Shown: one piece after another, positions 26,916-35,120 of the stretch
How the letters are laid out: each line of letters begins with the position of its first letter
How positions within the stretch are numbered: the stretch's first letter is position 1
From: JBNKHH01 sp050290245
GTDB lineage: Bacteria > Pseudomonadota > Alphaproteobacteria > Rhodobacterales > Rhodobacteraceae
Direction of reading: 5' to 3'
Assembly (NCBI GenBank): GCA_050290245.1
Contig: JBNKHH010000055.1
Coordinates: 8,159-72,158, forward strand
Length of the DNA: 64,000 bases
The notes under the pieces: model-generated
What the model was told of the DNA's origin: nothing
Database searches by the model: none
What the model saw: the letters and a program-made list of their open reading frames with translations, nothing else
Translations under genes and position numbers: made by a program

Positions 26916-27488
26916 TCATGCGACCTCAACCTGCACGTCAGTGCCATTCTGCAGCATGTCGACGACGGCCGAGCGGGCGACGGACTGTTCGACGATCCGG
27001 GCCAGCTTGTCGGCAGGGGCATCGCCCTTGATGGAAACCTTCACACGGATCGCGTTATAGCCGTTGCGCACCTCTTCGTTCAGGCCCAGCATCCCCAGAA
27101 GGTTCATGTCGCCTTCGACCGAGGTTTCGACCGAGTGCAGCTTGACCTGACGGGCGCTTGCGATGTTGCCGATACCGGCCGTCAGGCAGGCGGCCAGGGC
27201 CGAGATCAGCATTTCCGGCGGGGTCATGCCGCGGTCGCCGCCACAAAGAACGGCGGGGTGATCCGAATTGACAGTAAAGTCGGTGTCACGGCGATGCTCA
27301 CCACCAGCGCCAAAGTATCCGTTGACCGTGGTGCTGCTGTGGGTGCCGTCTTTCCATTCGCCCTTGGCGCGGAACTGGAACTGAGCAGCTTCGGGGTTCT
27401 CGCCGACGAATCCGATGGTGCCAAGAAGCGTGGGTACATCAACGCCGTTCATGGCGACGCGGGGACGATCGAGAGTTGCGGTAGTCAT
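26916..27488 (-). CDS. OsmC/Ohr-family peroxide-type protein
   Basis: A 190-residue OsmC-family protein, with two conserved cysteines in AVLCGGDRGMTPPEML and SALAACLTAGIGNIA; these form the thiol centre that reduces organic peroxides in the family. A C-terminal KVSIKGDAPADKLARIV segment also fits. ATG at 27488 follows GGAGAAAAAG. It is followed on the same strand by the flavoprotein and haemoglobin genes, which supports a shared oxidative or nitrosative stress role. Confidence 0.88.
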   Translation of the reverse strand: MTTATLDRPRVAMNGVDVPTLLGTIGFVGENPEAAQFQFRAKGEWKDGTHSSTTVNGYFGAGGEHRRDTDFTVNSDHPAVLCGGDRGMTPPEMLISALAACLTAGIGNIASARQVKLHSVETSVEGDMNLLGMLGLNEEVRNGYNAIRVKVSIKGDAPADKLARIVEQSVARSAVVDMLQNGTDVQVEVA

Positions 27489-27635
27489 GTCTTTTTCTCC
27501 GTTTGGGTTAAGCGCGGGTCTTGCCCGTCGCAAAAAGGTGTATGACGCGCCGACGTTTCAGTTTTCGGTCTGAAAGGCCGCTTTCTCGTTTCGAGTGTTT
27601 CAGTTTGAAGAACTCCATGTAACAGTCTGCAAAAC

Positions 27636-27664
27636 AATAAAAAAAGCCCGCCATAGAGGCGGGC
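27636..27664 (-). terminator. Rho-independent terminator
   Basis: On the minus strand GCCCGCC (27664-27658), a 5-base loop, GGCGGGC (27652-27646) and a T run form a classic terminator. It ends transcripts of the small-protein genes at 27690-27918 before the OsmC gene. Confidence 0.85.
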
Positions 27665-27689
27665 CAGGACACAACGAGGGAGGGTGTTG

Positions 27690-27776
27690 TCAGGGTCGAT
27701 CGCTTGCCGGGTGACGTCGCGCGATATGGCGTTCATAGGACGGTCCCAGAGTGCGTTTGCGCATCACTTTTCGCAT
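27690..27776 (-). CDS. Possible small basic protein (28 residues)
   Basis: The frame starts 4 bases after the stop of the gene at 27781-27918 and encodes a 28-residue, Arg/His-rich peptide beginning MRKVMRKRTLGPSYERH. A terminator follows 26 bases after the stop. It has no recognised family. Tight spacing and its place before a terminator support a real gene, but the size makes this uncertain. Confidence 0.4.
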   Translation of the reverse strand: MRKVMRKRTLGPSYERHIARRHPASDRP

Positions 27777-27780
27777 TGGC

Positions 27781-27918
27781 TCATCCCTTTCGACCGGGAC
27801 GGTCGGCCGCCGATCCGATGATGTCGGCCAGGATGTAGCGCGACTGGGAATACGCGCGGGACTCTGTGCGACGAAAGCGCCGGTCCGGGGTGGCGGCAAA
27901 AGGTTGGTTCGTGGTCAT
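27781..27918 (-). CDS. Possible small basic protein (45 residues)
   Basis: A 45-residue Arg-rich peptide beginning MTTNQPFAATPDRRFRRTE and ending DRPGRKG. The ATG is preceded by GAAAGGA at about 9 bases. It lies between the terminator of the cysteine synthase gene and another tiny frame. No family is recognised. Small basic proteins of this kind are common in Rhodobacterales stress regions. Confidence 0.45.
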   Translation of the reverse strand: MTTNQPFAATPDRRFRRTESRAYSQSRYILADIIGSAADRPGRKG

Positions 27919-28074
27919 CTGACTGATCCTTTCTCTGGTCTCTGTTTCGGTCGGCTGCAGCGCGAACGGCGTCCCGACCCTTTCATGAACACTGGTGTAC
28001 CCCATGGTTGTTTCAGCCCTGCGTCGCGCCTGAGCAAAACGTGTTTCAAATGCTTCAGCGGGCCGTTCCAAAAC

Positions 28075-28099
28075 GAAAACGGAGCGCCGGGGCGCTCCG
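28075..28099 (-). terminator. Rho-independent terminator of the cysteine synthase gene
   Basis: On the minus strand CGGAGCGCC, a 2-base loop, GGCGCTCCG and TTTTCG follow the stop at 28126 by 27 bases. The stem is a perfect 9 bp. Confidence 0.85.
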
Positions 28100-28125
28100 C
28101 GAAGTTGCTTGACTGAATTCGCACC

Positions 28126-29598
28126 CTAGCGCGGATGCAGCCACATCGGCAGGTAACTGTAGGCGTTTTCGGCCACCGCGTTCATCGCGATCGACTTCGC
28201 CTCCAGAAGCTCTTTCAGCCTGCCCGAGTTGTAGGCGTCGAAAGTTTCCGTAGCGCCGCCGATGTATTCGCCCGCGACGAAAACCTGCGGGATTGTTGGC
28301 ACGCCGCAGATTTCACGCAGCGCGGCGCGCAGCCTGCCACCTCTGTCGCCCTTGCGATAGGCCGCGCTGTCCAGGTCGACCGAGAGGTACTCGATCCCGG
28401 CTTCTTTGAACATATTGCGCACCGACCAGGAAAACTCGCACCATTCCAGCGCATAGACAACGACCGGGTGGGACGCGACAGTCTCGCGCACCTCGGCAAG
28501 CGCCTCCGGCTCGGCCGCAGGTGCTGCCGACACCGGAGCCTGTGCTGCGGCCGTCGGCACGTCGAACCGCAGATCGGCGGTTGTTTGCGAGATCGCCATC
28601 TCTTCGGCCGTCATCTCTTCGGTGATATCGGCAAAGAGCGGAGTCGACAGATACCGCTCGCCGGTGTCGGGCAGCATTGCGAGGATCTTTGTGCCTTTTG
28701 GCGCCGTTTTTGCGATCTCCAACGCAGCGGCAAATGTCGCTCCGGCGGTGATGCCCACGAAGATACCTTCCCTTTGCGCCAAGTCCCGCGCGCAGTTGAT
28801 CGCGTCGTCCCCTTTCACCTCGGCGAACTGATCGATCCGGTTTCCTTCCAGCGCTTCGAAGGCGACCTTGGAAATGAAATCCGGGGACCAGCCCTGCATC
28901 GGATGCGGGCGAAATCCCGGATGGCTTTCCGCGGCCGAGCCATCCTTGGCAAAGGCCTGGACGAATCCGGATGCCAGGATCGCCGAATTTTCAGGCTCGG
29001 CCGCGACAACACGCGTCTCGGGGCTTTCAGCCTTCAGGGTGCGTGATACGCCGGAAATCGTGCCGCCGGTGCCGAAGCCGGACACGAAATAGTCCAGACC
29101 CGTCGGGAAGTCGGCGAGGATTTCCCGCGCTGTTGTTCTGGCGTGCACGTCCGCATTCGCCGGGTTTTCGAACTGCCGCGCCAGGAACCAGCCGTGGGTT
29201 TCAGCCAGCTCCTTGGCCTTTCTGACCATGCCGGTTCCCTTTTCGGATGCCGGGGTCAGAACGACCTTGGCGCCCAGGAACCGAAGCAACTTGCGGCGCT
29301 CGACGGAGAAACTTTCGGCCATGGTGACCACCAGCGGATAGCCCTTTTGGGCACAGACGATGGCAAGGCCAATTCCTGTATTCCCCGAGGTGGCTTCGAC
29401 GACAGTCTGGCCGGGCTTCAGTTCACCGCTCCGCTCGGCGTCTTCGATGATGGCCAGAGCCAGTCGGTCCTTGACCGATCCGCCCGGATTGGCTGCTTCA
29501 AGTTTGACGTACATTTCGACGCCCTCCGGCGCCAGGTTGTTGACACGCAGGATCGGGGTGTTGCCGATGATGTCGAGGACTGAATTCTTGATGGTCAT
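28126..29598 (-). CDS. cysK: Cysteine synthase A fused to a glutaredoxin-like domain
   Basis: A 490-residue fusion. Residues 1-310 are O-acetylserine sulfhydrylase: PLP Lys43 in NPGGSVKDR, phosphate or substrate loop TSGNTGIG, and GFGTGGTISG. An Ala/Pro-rich linker (about 345-375) leads to a glutaredoxin domain with the active site C387-E-F-S390 (monothiol, not CPYC), the cis-Pro motif GVPTIPQVF and a glutathione-type GG turn. CysK proteins usually end near residue 310-330. The fusion may couple cysteine synthesis to glutathione or thiol redox state. A DUF1127 gene lies upstream and a terminator downstream. Confidence 0.92.
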   Translation of the reverse strand: MTIKNSVLDIIGNTPILRVNNLAPEGVEMYVKLEAANPGGSVKDRLALAIIEDAERSGELKPGQTVVEATSGNTGIGLAIVCAQKGYPLVVTMAESFSVERRKLLRFLGAKVVLTPASEKGTGMVRKAKELAETHGWFLARQFENPANADVHARTTAREILADFPTGLDYFVSGFGTGGTISGVSRTLKAESPETRVVAAEPENSAILASGFVQAFAKDGSAAESHPGFRPHPMQGWSPDFISKVAFEALEGNRIDQFAEVKGDDAINCARDLAQREGIFVGITAGATFAAALEIAKTAPKGTKILAMLPDTGERYLSTPLFADITEEMTAEEMAISQTTADLRFDVPTAAAQAPVSAAPAAEPEALAEVRETVASHPVVVYALEWCEFSWSVRNMFKEAGIEYLSVDLDSAAYRKGDRGGRLRAALREICGVPTIPQVFVAGEYIGGATETFDAYNSGRLKELLEAKSIAMNAVAENAYSYLPMWLHPR

Positions 29599-29730
29599 GT
29601 GATTAATCCTGTGGAGTGACGGGGCGCCCTCAGGCGCCCTTGATGTAGCGTTGAAAGTTCGTGCCGCGCAGGCTGTCCCGCCAGCGGGTGTCTATTTCGC
29701 GGCGGGTCCGGCGAAAGGGTCTGAACCTGA

Positions 29731-29943
29731 TCACCATTGGAACGACGCCTTGCGCATCAGGTCGACACCGGGCTCGACCGGAGGTGGGGTCAGACCGATG
29801 TCTCGCATCAGGTGCGGATCCAGCCGGGACAATTCTCTCCGAGTGATCCTGCGCATGTTCCAGATCGTTATTCTGCGCACGAGACGACCGAAGCCGGCCC
29901 AGGTCGCGGCGGGAGCGATAGAAGTAGTAGCGAAAGCGTTCAT
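29731..29943 (-). CDS. DUF1127 small basic protein (YjiS-like)
   Basis: A 70-residue protein. The C-terminal half has RRELSRLDPHLMRDIGLTPP, the DUF1127 signature. The family members are small Arg-rich proteins; in some alphaproteobacteria such proteins affect RNA turnover or phosphate and carbon metabolism. The start at 29943 follows AAAGGCAGAG. It faces away from the histidine kinase gene at 30215 across a 271-base divergent spacer. Confidence 0.8.
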   Translation of the reverse strand: MNAFATTSIAPAATWAGFGRLVRRITIWNMRRITRRELSRLDPHLMRDIGLTPPPVEPGVDLMRKASFQW

Positions 29944-30214
29944 GTTCTCTGCCTTTCCTTGGGGACGGCGTGGCCGTCGTTTTCGATGGCTCACTTCTGA
30001 CCGGTTCATGTTGCAGGTCGTTGTCTGAAATCGCGCTCGCGTGTTTCAATTGTCGCCAAAAACGACCGACAGCCGAAAAGGCGCGCGGAAGCCTTTTACG
30101 CAAGGTTAATCTTCGCGCCCGGCCCCGGCTTCAGTGCCCCGCGACTGATACAATTGAAACAAAACCCGGCTCGGCTGAAATGCGCATGAAACACAGACGC
30201 TGTAGAAAAAGCTT

Positions 30215-32425
30215 ATGACTGGTCAAGCCAACGATTTCACATCCATCTCGCCCGAGCTCTTGTCCGAGGCTTTCGAAGCCCTGGAAGAAGGCATCGCGAT
30301 CTATGACGCAGACGAACGTCTCGTCATGTTCAATCAACGTTACAAGGAGCTTCTCGGCCCCATGTCCGACATGATCAAGCCGGGCATGCACTGGCGCGAC
30401 CTGATCCACGGATGCGTCCAAAGGGGCGTCGTCACCAAGAAACACGACAGCGGTGCCGAATGGGTTGACGTGTCGGAAAGCGACCGCGACGCCGGAGCGC
30501 AGCGGACCGAGATCCGGCAGCTCGACGACAGGTTTTTCGAACTCTCCTATCACCCGACCAAAAGCGGCGGTTTCGTCGTCACCCGTACCGATGTGACCGA
30601 CAAGCACATGGCGGAACTGCACGCAGAAGAGCGTGACCGTCTCTTGTCGCGTATCCTCGAAGCCAATCCGATCCCGGTGGTCATGGCCCGTGCTGATGAT
30701 GGCAAGGTTGTCTATCAATCGCCGGCAGCGATCGAAATGATCGGCGTGGTCGACGACGCGCGGCCGGTCTTTATCGAACCCGATGCCCGGCCCCGCTACG
30801 TCGATCTGATGCGAAGGCACGGCAAGGTCGAAGACTTTCGCACCCGGTTCAAAACCCCTGATGGCCGCATCCTGTCAATGTCCCTGACCGGTGTCCTGAC
30901 CGAGTTCGGCGGCGAGACCTGTGTCGTCTCTTCGATGACCGACCTGACCGAAGTGCTTGAACGCGAGGCTTTGATCCGCCGTGTCGTCGAAGCCTTCCCG
31001 GCCCCCGTCCTGATGAACCGGGCCGAGACGGGTGAAATCATTTACCGCTCCCCCGAACTGGTGAAGCTTTTTGGTGAAGGTCTCGACGCCAGCCAGTTTT
31101 ATGTCGACCCGAACCAGCGAAAGGGCTTCATCGACGCTCTTCGGGCATCGGGCTCGGTGACCGACTATCGCGCTGAATTCAAAAATGCCGAGGGCCAGCC
31201 CTTTGTCGGCGCCGTCTCGGGCCGCCTGACCGAATGGAACGGAGAAGAGGTTCTGGTTACCTTCTGCCGCGACCTGACTCACCAGCTCGAGATAGAGGAA
31301 GAACTTGAGCGCCAGCGCGAGCAGATGTTCCAGAACGACAAGATGATGGCCCTGGGCGGGCTGATGGCCGGCATAGCACACGAGTTGAACAACCCTTTGT
31401 CCGTCGTGGTCGGCCACGCCATGATGTTGCAGGACGAGGCCGGCGATCCCGAGATCAAGCGAAAGACAAAGAAGATATCCGACGCGGCAGAGCGCTGCGC
31501 CAAAATCGTCAAGGCCTTCCTGACAATGGCGCGGCATGAGCCTGTGCAGATGGAAGAAACCAACATCAATGAAGTAATCGAAACCGCGGTCGAGGTGGCC
31601 TGCTATGGCGACACGCTGGGCTCGGCCGAGGTGGAAATGACGCTTGCCTCGGACATCCCCCAGATCTGCTCGGACCCCGATCAACTCACCCAAGTCGTGG
31701 TCAACCTCGTGCTGAACGCAGCCCAGGCGATCGGTGACCGCAAAGGCCGCATCAAGATTTCATCCTCAGCAAGCGCCGATGGTGTTAGCATCATCGTCGA
31801 AGACGATGGCCCCGGCATTCCAAGCGACATACGCTCGCGGGTGTTCGAGCCGTTCTTTACAACCAAAGGCGTTGGCCAGGGCACTGGAATCGGACTCGCG
31901 ATGTGCCATCGGATCGCCACTGCGCACAAGGGCAGCATAGCCGTGGAAGAAGCCGAGGACGGCGGCGCAAGATTTACCGTGACATTCCCCCGGAATGCCG
32001 CAGGAGAGAAAGGACGGGACGTGAACCCAGTCGATACGGCAAGGCGGTCAGCGGCTCGCGTCCTCGTCATCGACGATGAACGCGACGTCGCCGAACTGAA
32101 TGCCGAAATCCTGACGCGGGCCGGATTCGACGCCCAGATCGTCTATAACGCGCGCGATGTTCTCAAGACTCTCGACACGTCCCATTTCGATGCCGTTCTC
32201 TCGGATTTGAATATGCCCGGCATCGACGGGCGTGGCGTCTACGAGGCCATCGTCGAACGGAAACCGGAACTGGCAGCACGCACAGGCTTCCTGACAGGGG
32301 ACACCATGGGACAGAAAAGCCAGGCATTCCTGGGCGAAGTGAACCGACCCTACATCGAAAAACCGGTTTCCCCGAAAGAACTCAGGGAATTCGTGTCGCG
32401 GCTGGTCATGGGAGGCTCGGAATGA
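30215..32425 (+). CDS. Hybrid PAS-domain sensor histidine kinase with receiver
   Basis: A 736-residue soluble kinase. Three PAS-like regions (about 14-130, 140-250, 258-360) precede the H box GIAHELNNPLSVVVG with His near residue 388. The ATPase domain has DDGPGIPSD and GQGTGIGLAMCHRIA, and a C-terminal receiver has phospho-Asp near residue 663 (AVLSDLNMPG). It overlaps the response regulator start by 4 bases. The N-terminus has no membrane segment, so the signal is probably intracellular (redox, haem, flavin). A paralogous kinase lies at 22707-24140. Confidence 0.9.
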   Translation: MTGQANDFTSISPELLSEAFEALEEGIAIYDADERLVMFNQRYKELLGPMSDMIKPGMHWRDLIHGCVQRGVVTKKHDSGAEWVDVSESDRDAGAQRTEIRQLDDRFFELSYHPTKSGGFVVTRTDVTDKHMAELHAEERDRLLSRILEANPIPVVMARADDGKVVYQSPAAIEMIGVVDDARPVFIEPDARPRYVDLMRRHGKVEDFRTRFKTPDGRILSMSLTGVLTEFGGETCVVSSMTDLTEVLEREALIRRVVEAFPAPVLMNRAETGEIIYRSPELVKLFGEGLDASQFYVDPNQRKGFIDALRASGSVTDYRAEFKNAEGQPFVGAVSGRLTEWNGEEVLVTFCRDLTHQLEIEEELERQREQMFQNDKMMALGGLMAGIAHELNNPLSVVVGHAMMLQDEAGDPEIKRKTKKISDAAERCAKIVKAFLTMARHEPVQMEETNINEVIETAVEVACYGDTLGSAEVEMTLASDIPQICSDPDQLTQVVVNLVLNAAQAIGDRKGRIKISSSASADGVSIIVEDDGPGIPSDIRSRVFEPFFTTKGVGQGTGIGLAMCHRIATAHKGSIAVEEAEDGGARFTVTFPRNAAGEKGRDVNPVDTARRSAARVLVIDDERDVAELNAEILTRAGFDAQIVYNARDVLKTLDTSHFDAVLSDLNMPGIDGRGVYEAIVERKPELAARTGFLTGDTMGQKSQAFLGEVNRPYIEKPVSPKELREFVSRLVMGGSE

Positions 32426-33132
32426 ACACCACCTCTACAATCCTGATCTGTGACGATGAAATCGACCTCCGAGAGATGTTGCAGGAATACCTGCAGAAAC
32501 GAGGCTATGACGTGGTCCTTGCCTTTGATGCCATCTCGATGCGCGAAGCGGTCGACGCCAGCGCACCCGATCTCATTCTTCTCGACATCAACATGCCAGG
32601 CGAAGACGGCCTTTCTGCCCTCCGAAACCTCAGAACGGAAAACGACGTTCCCGTGGTGATGCTCACAGCGGCCGGAGAGACCATCGACAAAATCGTCGGC
32701 CTCGAAATGGGCGCCGACGACTATCTAGGCAAACCGGTCGATCTTCGTGAACTGGAAGCCCGGATCAAAGCCGTCTTGCGTCGGCGGAGCGCACCGGTGT
32801 CGCAAGCGGTGAATCGTGCGCCGACACAACGTGTTGCCATGGGCGACTACACGCTGGATCTGGAATCTGCGAAATTGACCGACGCGGAGGGGGCGGATGT
32901 TTCTTTGACAGCCATGGAATTCCGGCTTCTCAAGCTTTTTGCCGAAAATAAGGGCCGGGTCCTGAACCGGGACCAGATTCTCGAACAGGCGCACGACCGA
33001 TCATGGGATCCTTTCGACCGGTCAATCGACATCCGGATCTCGCGGCTGAGACGAAAAATCGAACGCAACCCCCAGAAACCCAGTATCATCCGCACGGTGC
33101 GCGGAATCGGGTATATATTCGATCATGAGTGA
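32422..33132 (+). CDS. OmpR-family response regulator
   Basis: A 236-residue regulator. The receiver domain has the acidic pair D11-D12, phospho-Asp 55 in LILLDINMPG and the conserved Lys in YLGKPVDLRE. A C-terminal winged helix spans about residues 130-236 (AMEFRLLKLFAENKGRVLNRD; RSIDIRISRLRRKIE). It is coupled to the hybrid kinase by ATGA overlap, so it is the cognate output. Its targets are not shown, but the divergent stress genes nearby are natural candidates. Confidence 0.93.
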   Translation: MNTTSTILICDDEIDLREMLQEYLQKRGYDVVLAFDAISMREAVDASAPDLILLDINMPGEDGLSALRNLRTENDVPVVMLTAAGETIDKIVGLEMGADDYLGKPVDLRELEARIKAVLRRRSAPVSQAVNRAPTQRVAMGDYTLDLESAKLTDAEGADVSLTAMEFRLLKLFAENKGRVLNRDQILEQAHDRSWDPFDRSIDIRISRLRRKIERNPQKPSIIRTVRGIGYIFDHE

Positions 33133-33239
33133 AATAACGTTCTGCCACGATCGACGACCGCTGCGTCCCGCCCGGTGATCGGCCGTCCGATGCGGCGAAG
33201 ATCCGGTCCGGTTCCACAATGCTGCATCCCGCGCACCGG

Positions 33240-33698
33240 CTAGATAATGCGTTGCTCCAACTCGGCGGGATCATCGACGTCCACATGCCAAAAGTCCCGA
33301 GCTTCTGGCGGCAGTTTCCCAAGCACTCTCTCGAAGTCCCTGGAGTTGGTGCAGCGACGGATAGCCCAGGCGGTTGCCTCAATCGCATTGTCAGGCGTCA
33401 AGTTGTGGTTTACTCGCACCCGTTTCACCTCGGAAATCAGCGAGCTTCGGTCGACGAACGGCTTGGGTGGCACCGTAACGTCCCAATCCTTAACGAAGAT
33501 CGCCCGAAGCACCGCTGGCAAAACACTCGCGAAATTCAATCCTTGCTGGGCGGTCAGGCGGCGCCTGAACACCTGAAGAACAGCATCGACCGCTGTGTAG
33601 GCCATGTTGTCGGATTCCAGGCACATACGCTCTTTCACGTCATCCAGAAAAGCGCGCCACTCCTTTGACGAATGCCGATAGGTCCATGGCATTGGCAT
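33240..33698 (-). CDS. DUF2267 domain protein
   Basis: A 152-residue protein matching the DUF2267 pattern: repeated helical halves with TAVDAVLQVFRRRLTAQQG, LPAVLRAIFVKDW and NAIEATAWAIRR. The role is unknown; in several bacteria such genes sit near stress proteins. ATG at 33698 with AGAGGG upstream is preferred over the longer frame. It converges with the response regulator gene. Confidence 0.75.
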   Translation of the reverse strand: MPMPWTYRHSSKEWRAFLDDVKERMCLESDNMAYTAVDAVLQVFRRRLTAQQGLNFASVLPAVLRAIFVKDWDVTVPPKPFVDRSSLISEVKRVRVNHNLTPDNAIEATAWAIRRCTNSRDFERVLGKLPPEARDFWHVDVDDPAELEQRII

Positions 33699-34008
33699 GT
33701 GTTGCCCTCTGTGTACTTTTTTGATTGCTCCAATTCTAAATGGAGCAGGCCTGGCATGTCGATCCAATGTACCGCCGCACCGCTTGGCATGCTTTCGGTA
33801 CAACAGCCCCGACCGGGAATCGCGCGCCTCCCTCTGTCTCGCCGATCCGCCGACCCATAGCCTCGGCGCTGTCCGACTGTGGGTATCGGATCACCCGCAA
33901 GATTGGTATCCGCAAAGAATACAAGGTGAAGATAGAAGCATATTTCTTTGTAATATAACAGTTTTAGTCATTCAAAAAATCCAGAACTCCGCCAAAGGAC
34001 ATTTTTCG
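33699..34008. other. Intergenic, no gene seen
   Basis: About 310 bases between the DUF2267 gene and the ytfQ promoter. The last 90 bases are AT-rich. No convincing gene, RNA or terminator with a T run was found. Confidence 0.4.
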
Positions 34009-34039
34009 TTGACCGGCTAAAGTTAAATAGTAGTACTAT
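34009..34039 (+). promoter_or_regulatory. Promoter with FadR/GntR-type operator upstream of ytfQ
   Basis: TTGACC (34009-34014) is a plausible -35. The perfect odd palindrome ATAGTAGTACTAT (34027-34039) covers the -10 region and fits the FadR-type rule GT-N3-AC. The GntR-type gene at 38667 at the end of this transporter operon is the expected binder. Confidence 0.55.
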
Positions 34040-34100
34040 ACGACTATAAGTAGCCGTGGCAGTTCAGCGATGCGGCGCTTTGCTTTTTGGGAGGAAACCA

Positions 34101-35012
34101 ATGACATTCTTTAAACCCGTAGCAGGGGCTGCTGTCGCATGCCTCATGGGCACCGTCGCCTTCGCCGACGTCACCATCGGCTTCAGCCAGGTGGGTTCGG
34201 AAGGCGACTGGCGTCCTGCGTTCTCCAAGAACATGCAAGACGAGGCCGCGACCTATGGCGTCGATCTCAAATTCGCCAACGCCCAGGGCAAACAGGAAGA
34301 ACAGTTGCGCGCCGTGCGTGCCTTTATCGCCCAGGGCGTGGACGCCATCATCATCGCGCCGGTCGTCGTCACAGGCTGGGAAGACGTTCTCGAGGAAGCC
34401 AAGGACGCCGAGATCCCGGTCTTCCTGGTGGACCGCGACGTCGACGTCGATGACAAGTCGCTTTACGTCACCCGCATCTCCGCCGACTTCAACCTCGAAG
34501 GCAAGATCGCAGGCTCCTGGCTTGCCACGGAATCCCTCGGCGACTGCAAGATCGTCGAGATGCAGGGCACCACGGGCTCGGCCCCGGCCATTGAACGCAA
34601 GGGTGGCTTCGAAGCGGTGATCGACCAGTTCCCTGCCATGGAAATCGTCGCCACCCAATCGGGCGATTTCACCACCGAGGGCGGCAAAAAGGTCATGGAA
34701 GCCTTTATCAAGTCGACCAATAACCTCGATGGCATCTGCGCGGCCTTTGCCCATAATGACAACATGCAGCTCGGCGCCATCCAGGCGATGAAGGAAGCCG
34801 GCCTCAAGCCTGGTGAAGATGTGCTGATGGTCTCGGTTGACTATGTGCCGGCCATCGTCGACGCGATGAACGCCGGCGATGCCAACGCCTCGGTCGAACT
34901 GCGCTCGGCTGTTGCCGAGTTCATCTATCCGGTGATCACCGCCTACCTTGAAAACCCGACCGACCTGGACAAGTGGATCGTGATCCCCTCCGATCTGCAC
35001 ACCGCCAAGTAA
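34101..35012 (+). CDS. ytfQ: Galactofuranose-like sugar-binding protein (YtfQ type)
   Basis: A 303-residue exported binding protein. The signal peptide ends near residue 22 (TVAFA). The mature region closely follows the E. coli YtfQ pattern: TIGFSQVGSEGDWR, GVDAIIIAPVV-TGWE, DAEIPVFLVDRDVDV and FAHNDNMQLGAIQAMKEAG. YtfQ binds galactofuranose, and a close substrate is likely. ATG at 34101 follows GGGAGG. A strong hairpin and then the ATPase gene follow. Confidence 0.9.
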   Translation: MTFFKPVAGAAVACLMGTVAFADVTIGFSQVGSEGDWRPAFSKNMQDEAATYGVDLKFANAQGKQEEQLRAVRAFIAQGVDAIIIAPVVVTGWEDVLEEAKDAEIPVFLVDRDVDVDDKSLYVTRISADFNLEGKIAGSWLATESLGDCKIVEMQGTTGSAPAIERKGGFEAVIDQFPAMEIVATQSGDFTTEGGKKVMEAFIKSTNNLDGICAAFAHNDNMQLGAIQAMKEAGLKPGEDVLMVSVDYVPAIVDAMNAGDANASVELRSAVAEFIYPVITAYLENPTDLDKWIVIPSDLHTAK

Positions 35013-35038
35013 ACCGGCGGGCGGGTCTCCGCCCAACC

Positions 35039-35066
35039 GTGGCCCGCCCCTTGCCGGGCGGGCCAC
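35039..35066 (+). terminator. Hairpin after ytfQ
   Basis: GTGGCCCGCCC (35039-35049) and GGGCGGGCCAC (35056-35066) make a perfect 11-bp stem with a 6-base loop. It stands between the binding-protein and ATPase genes and lacks a T run. Confidence 0.65.
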
Positions 35067-35120
35067 CTGCTCCCTGCTTCAACCGGAAGGCCGCGGTCAA
35101 CGACCGACGCGCCACAGGCC

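Noticed and set aside
29630..30103. Longer minus-strand frame over the DUF1127 gene
   Set aside because: Low-complexity Arg-rich sequence; the DUF1127 frame at 29731-29943 is the real gene.
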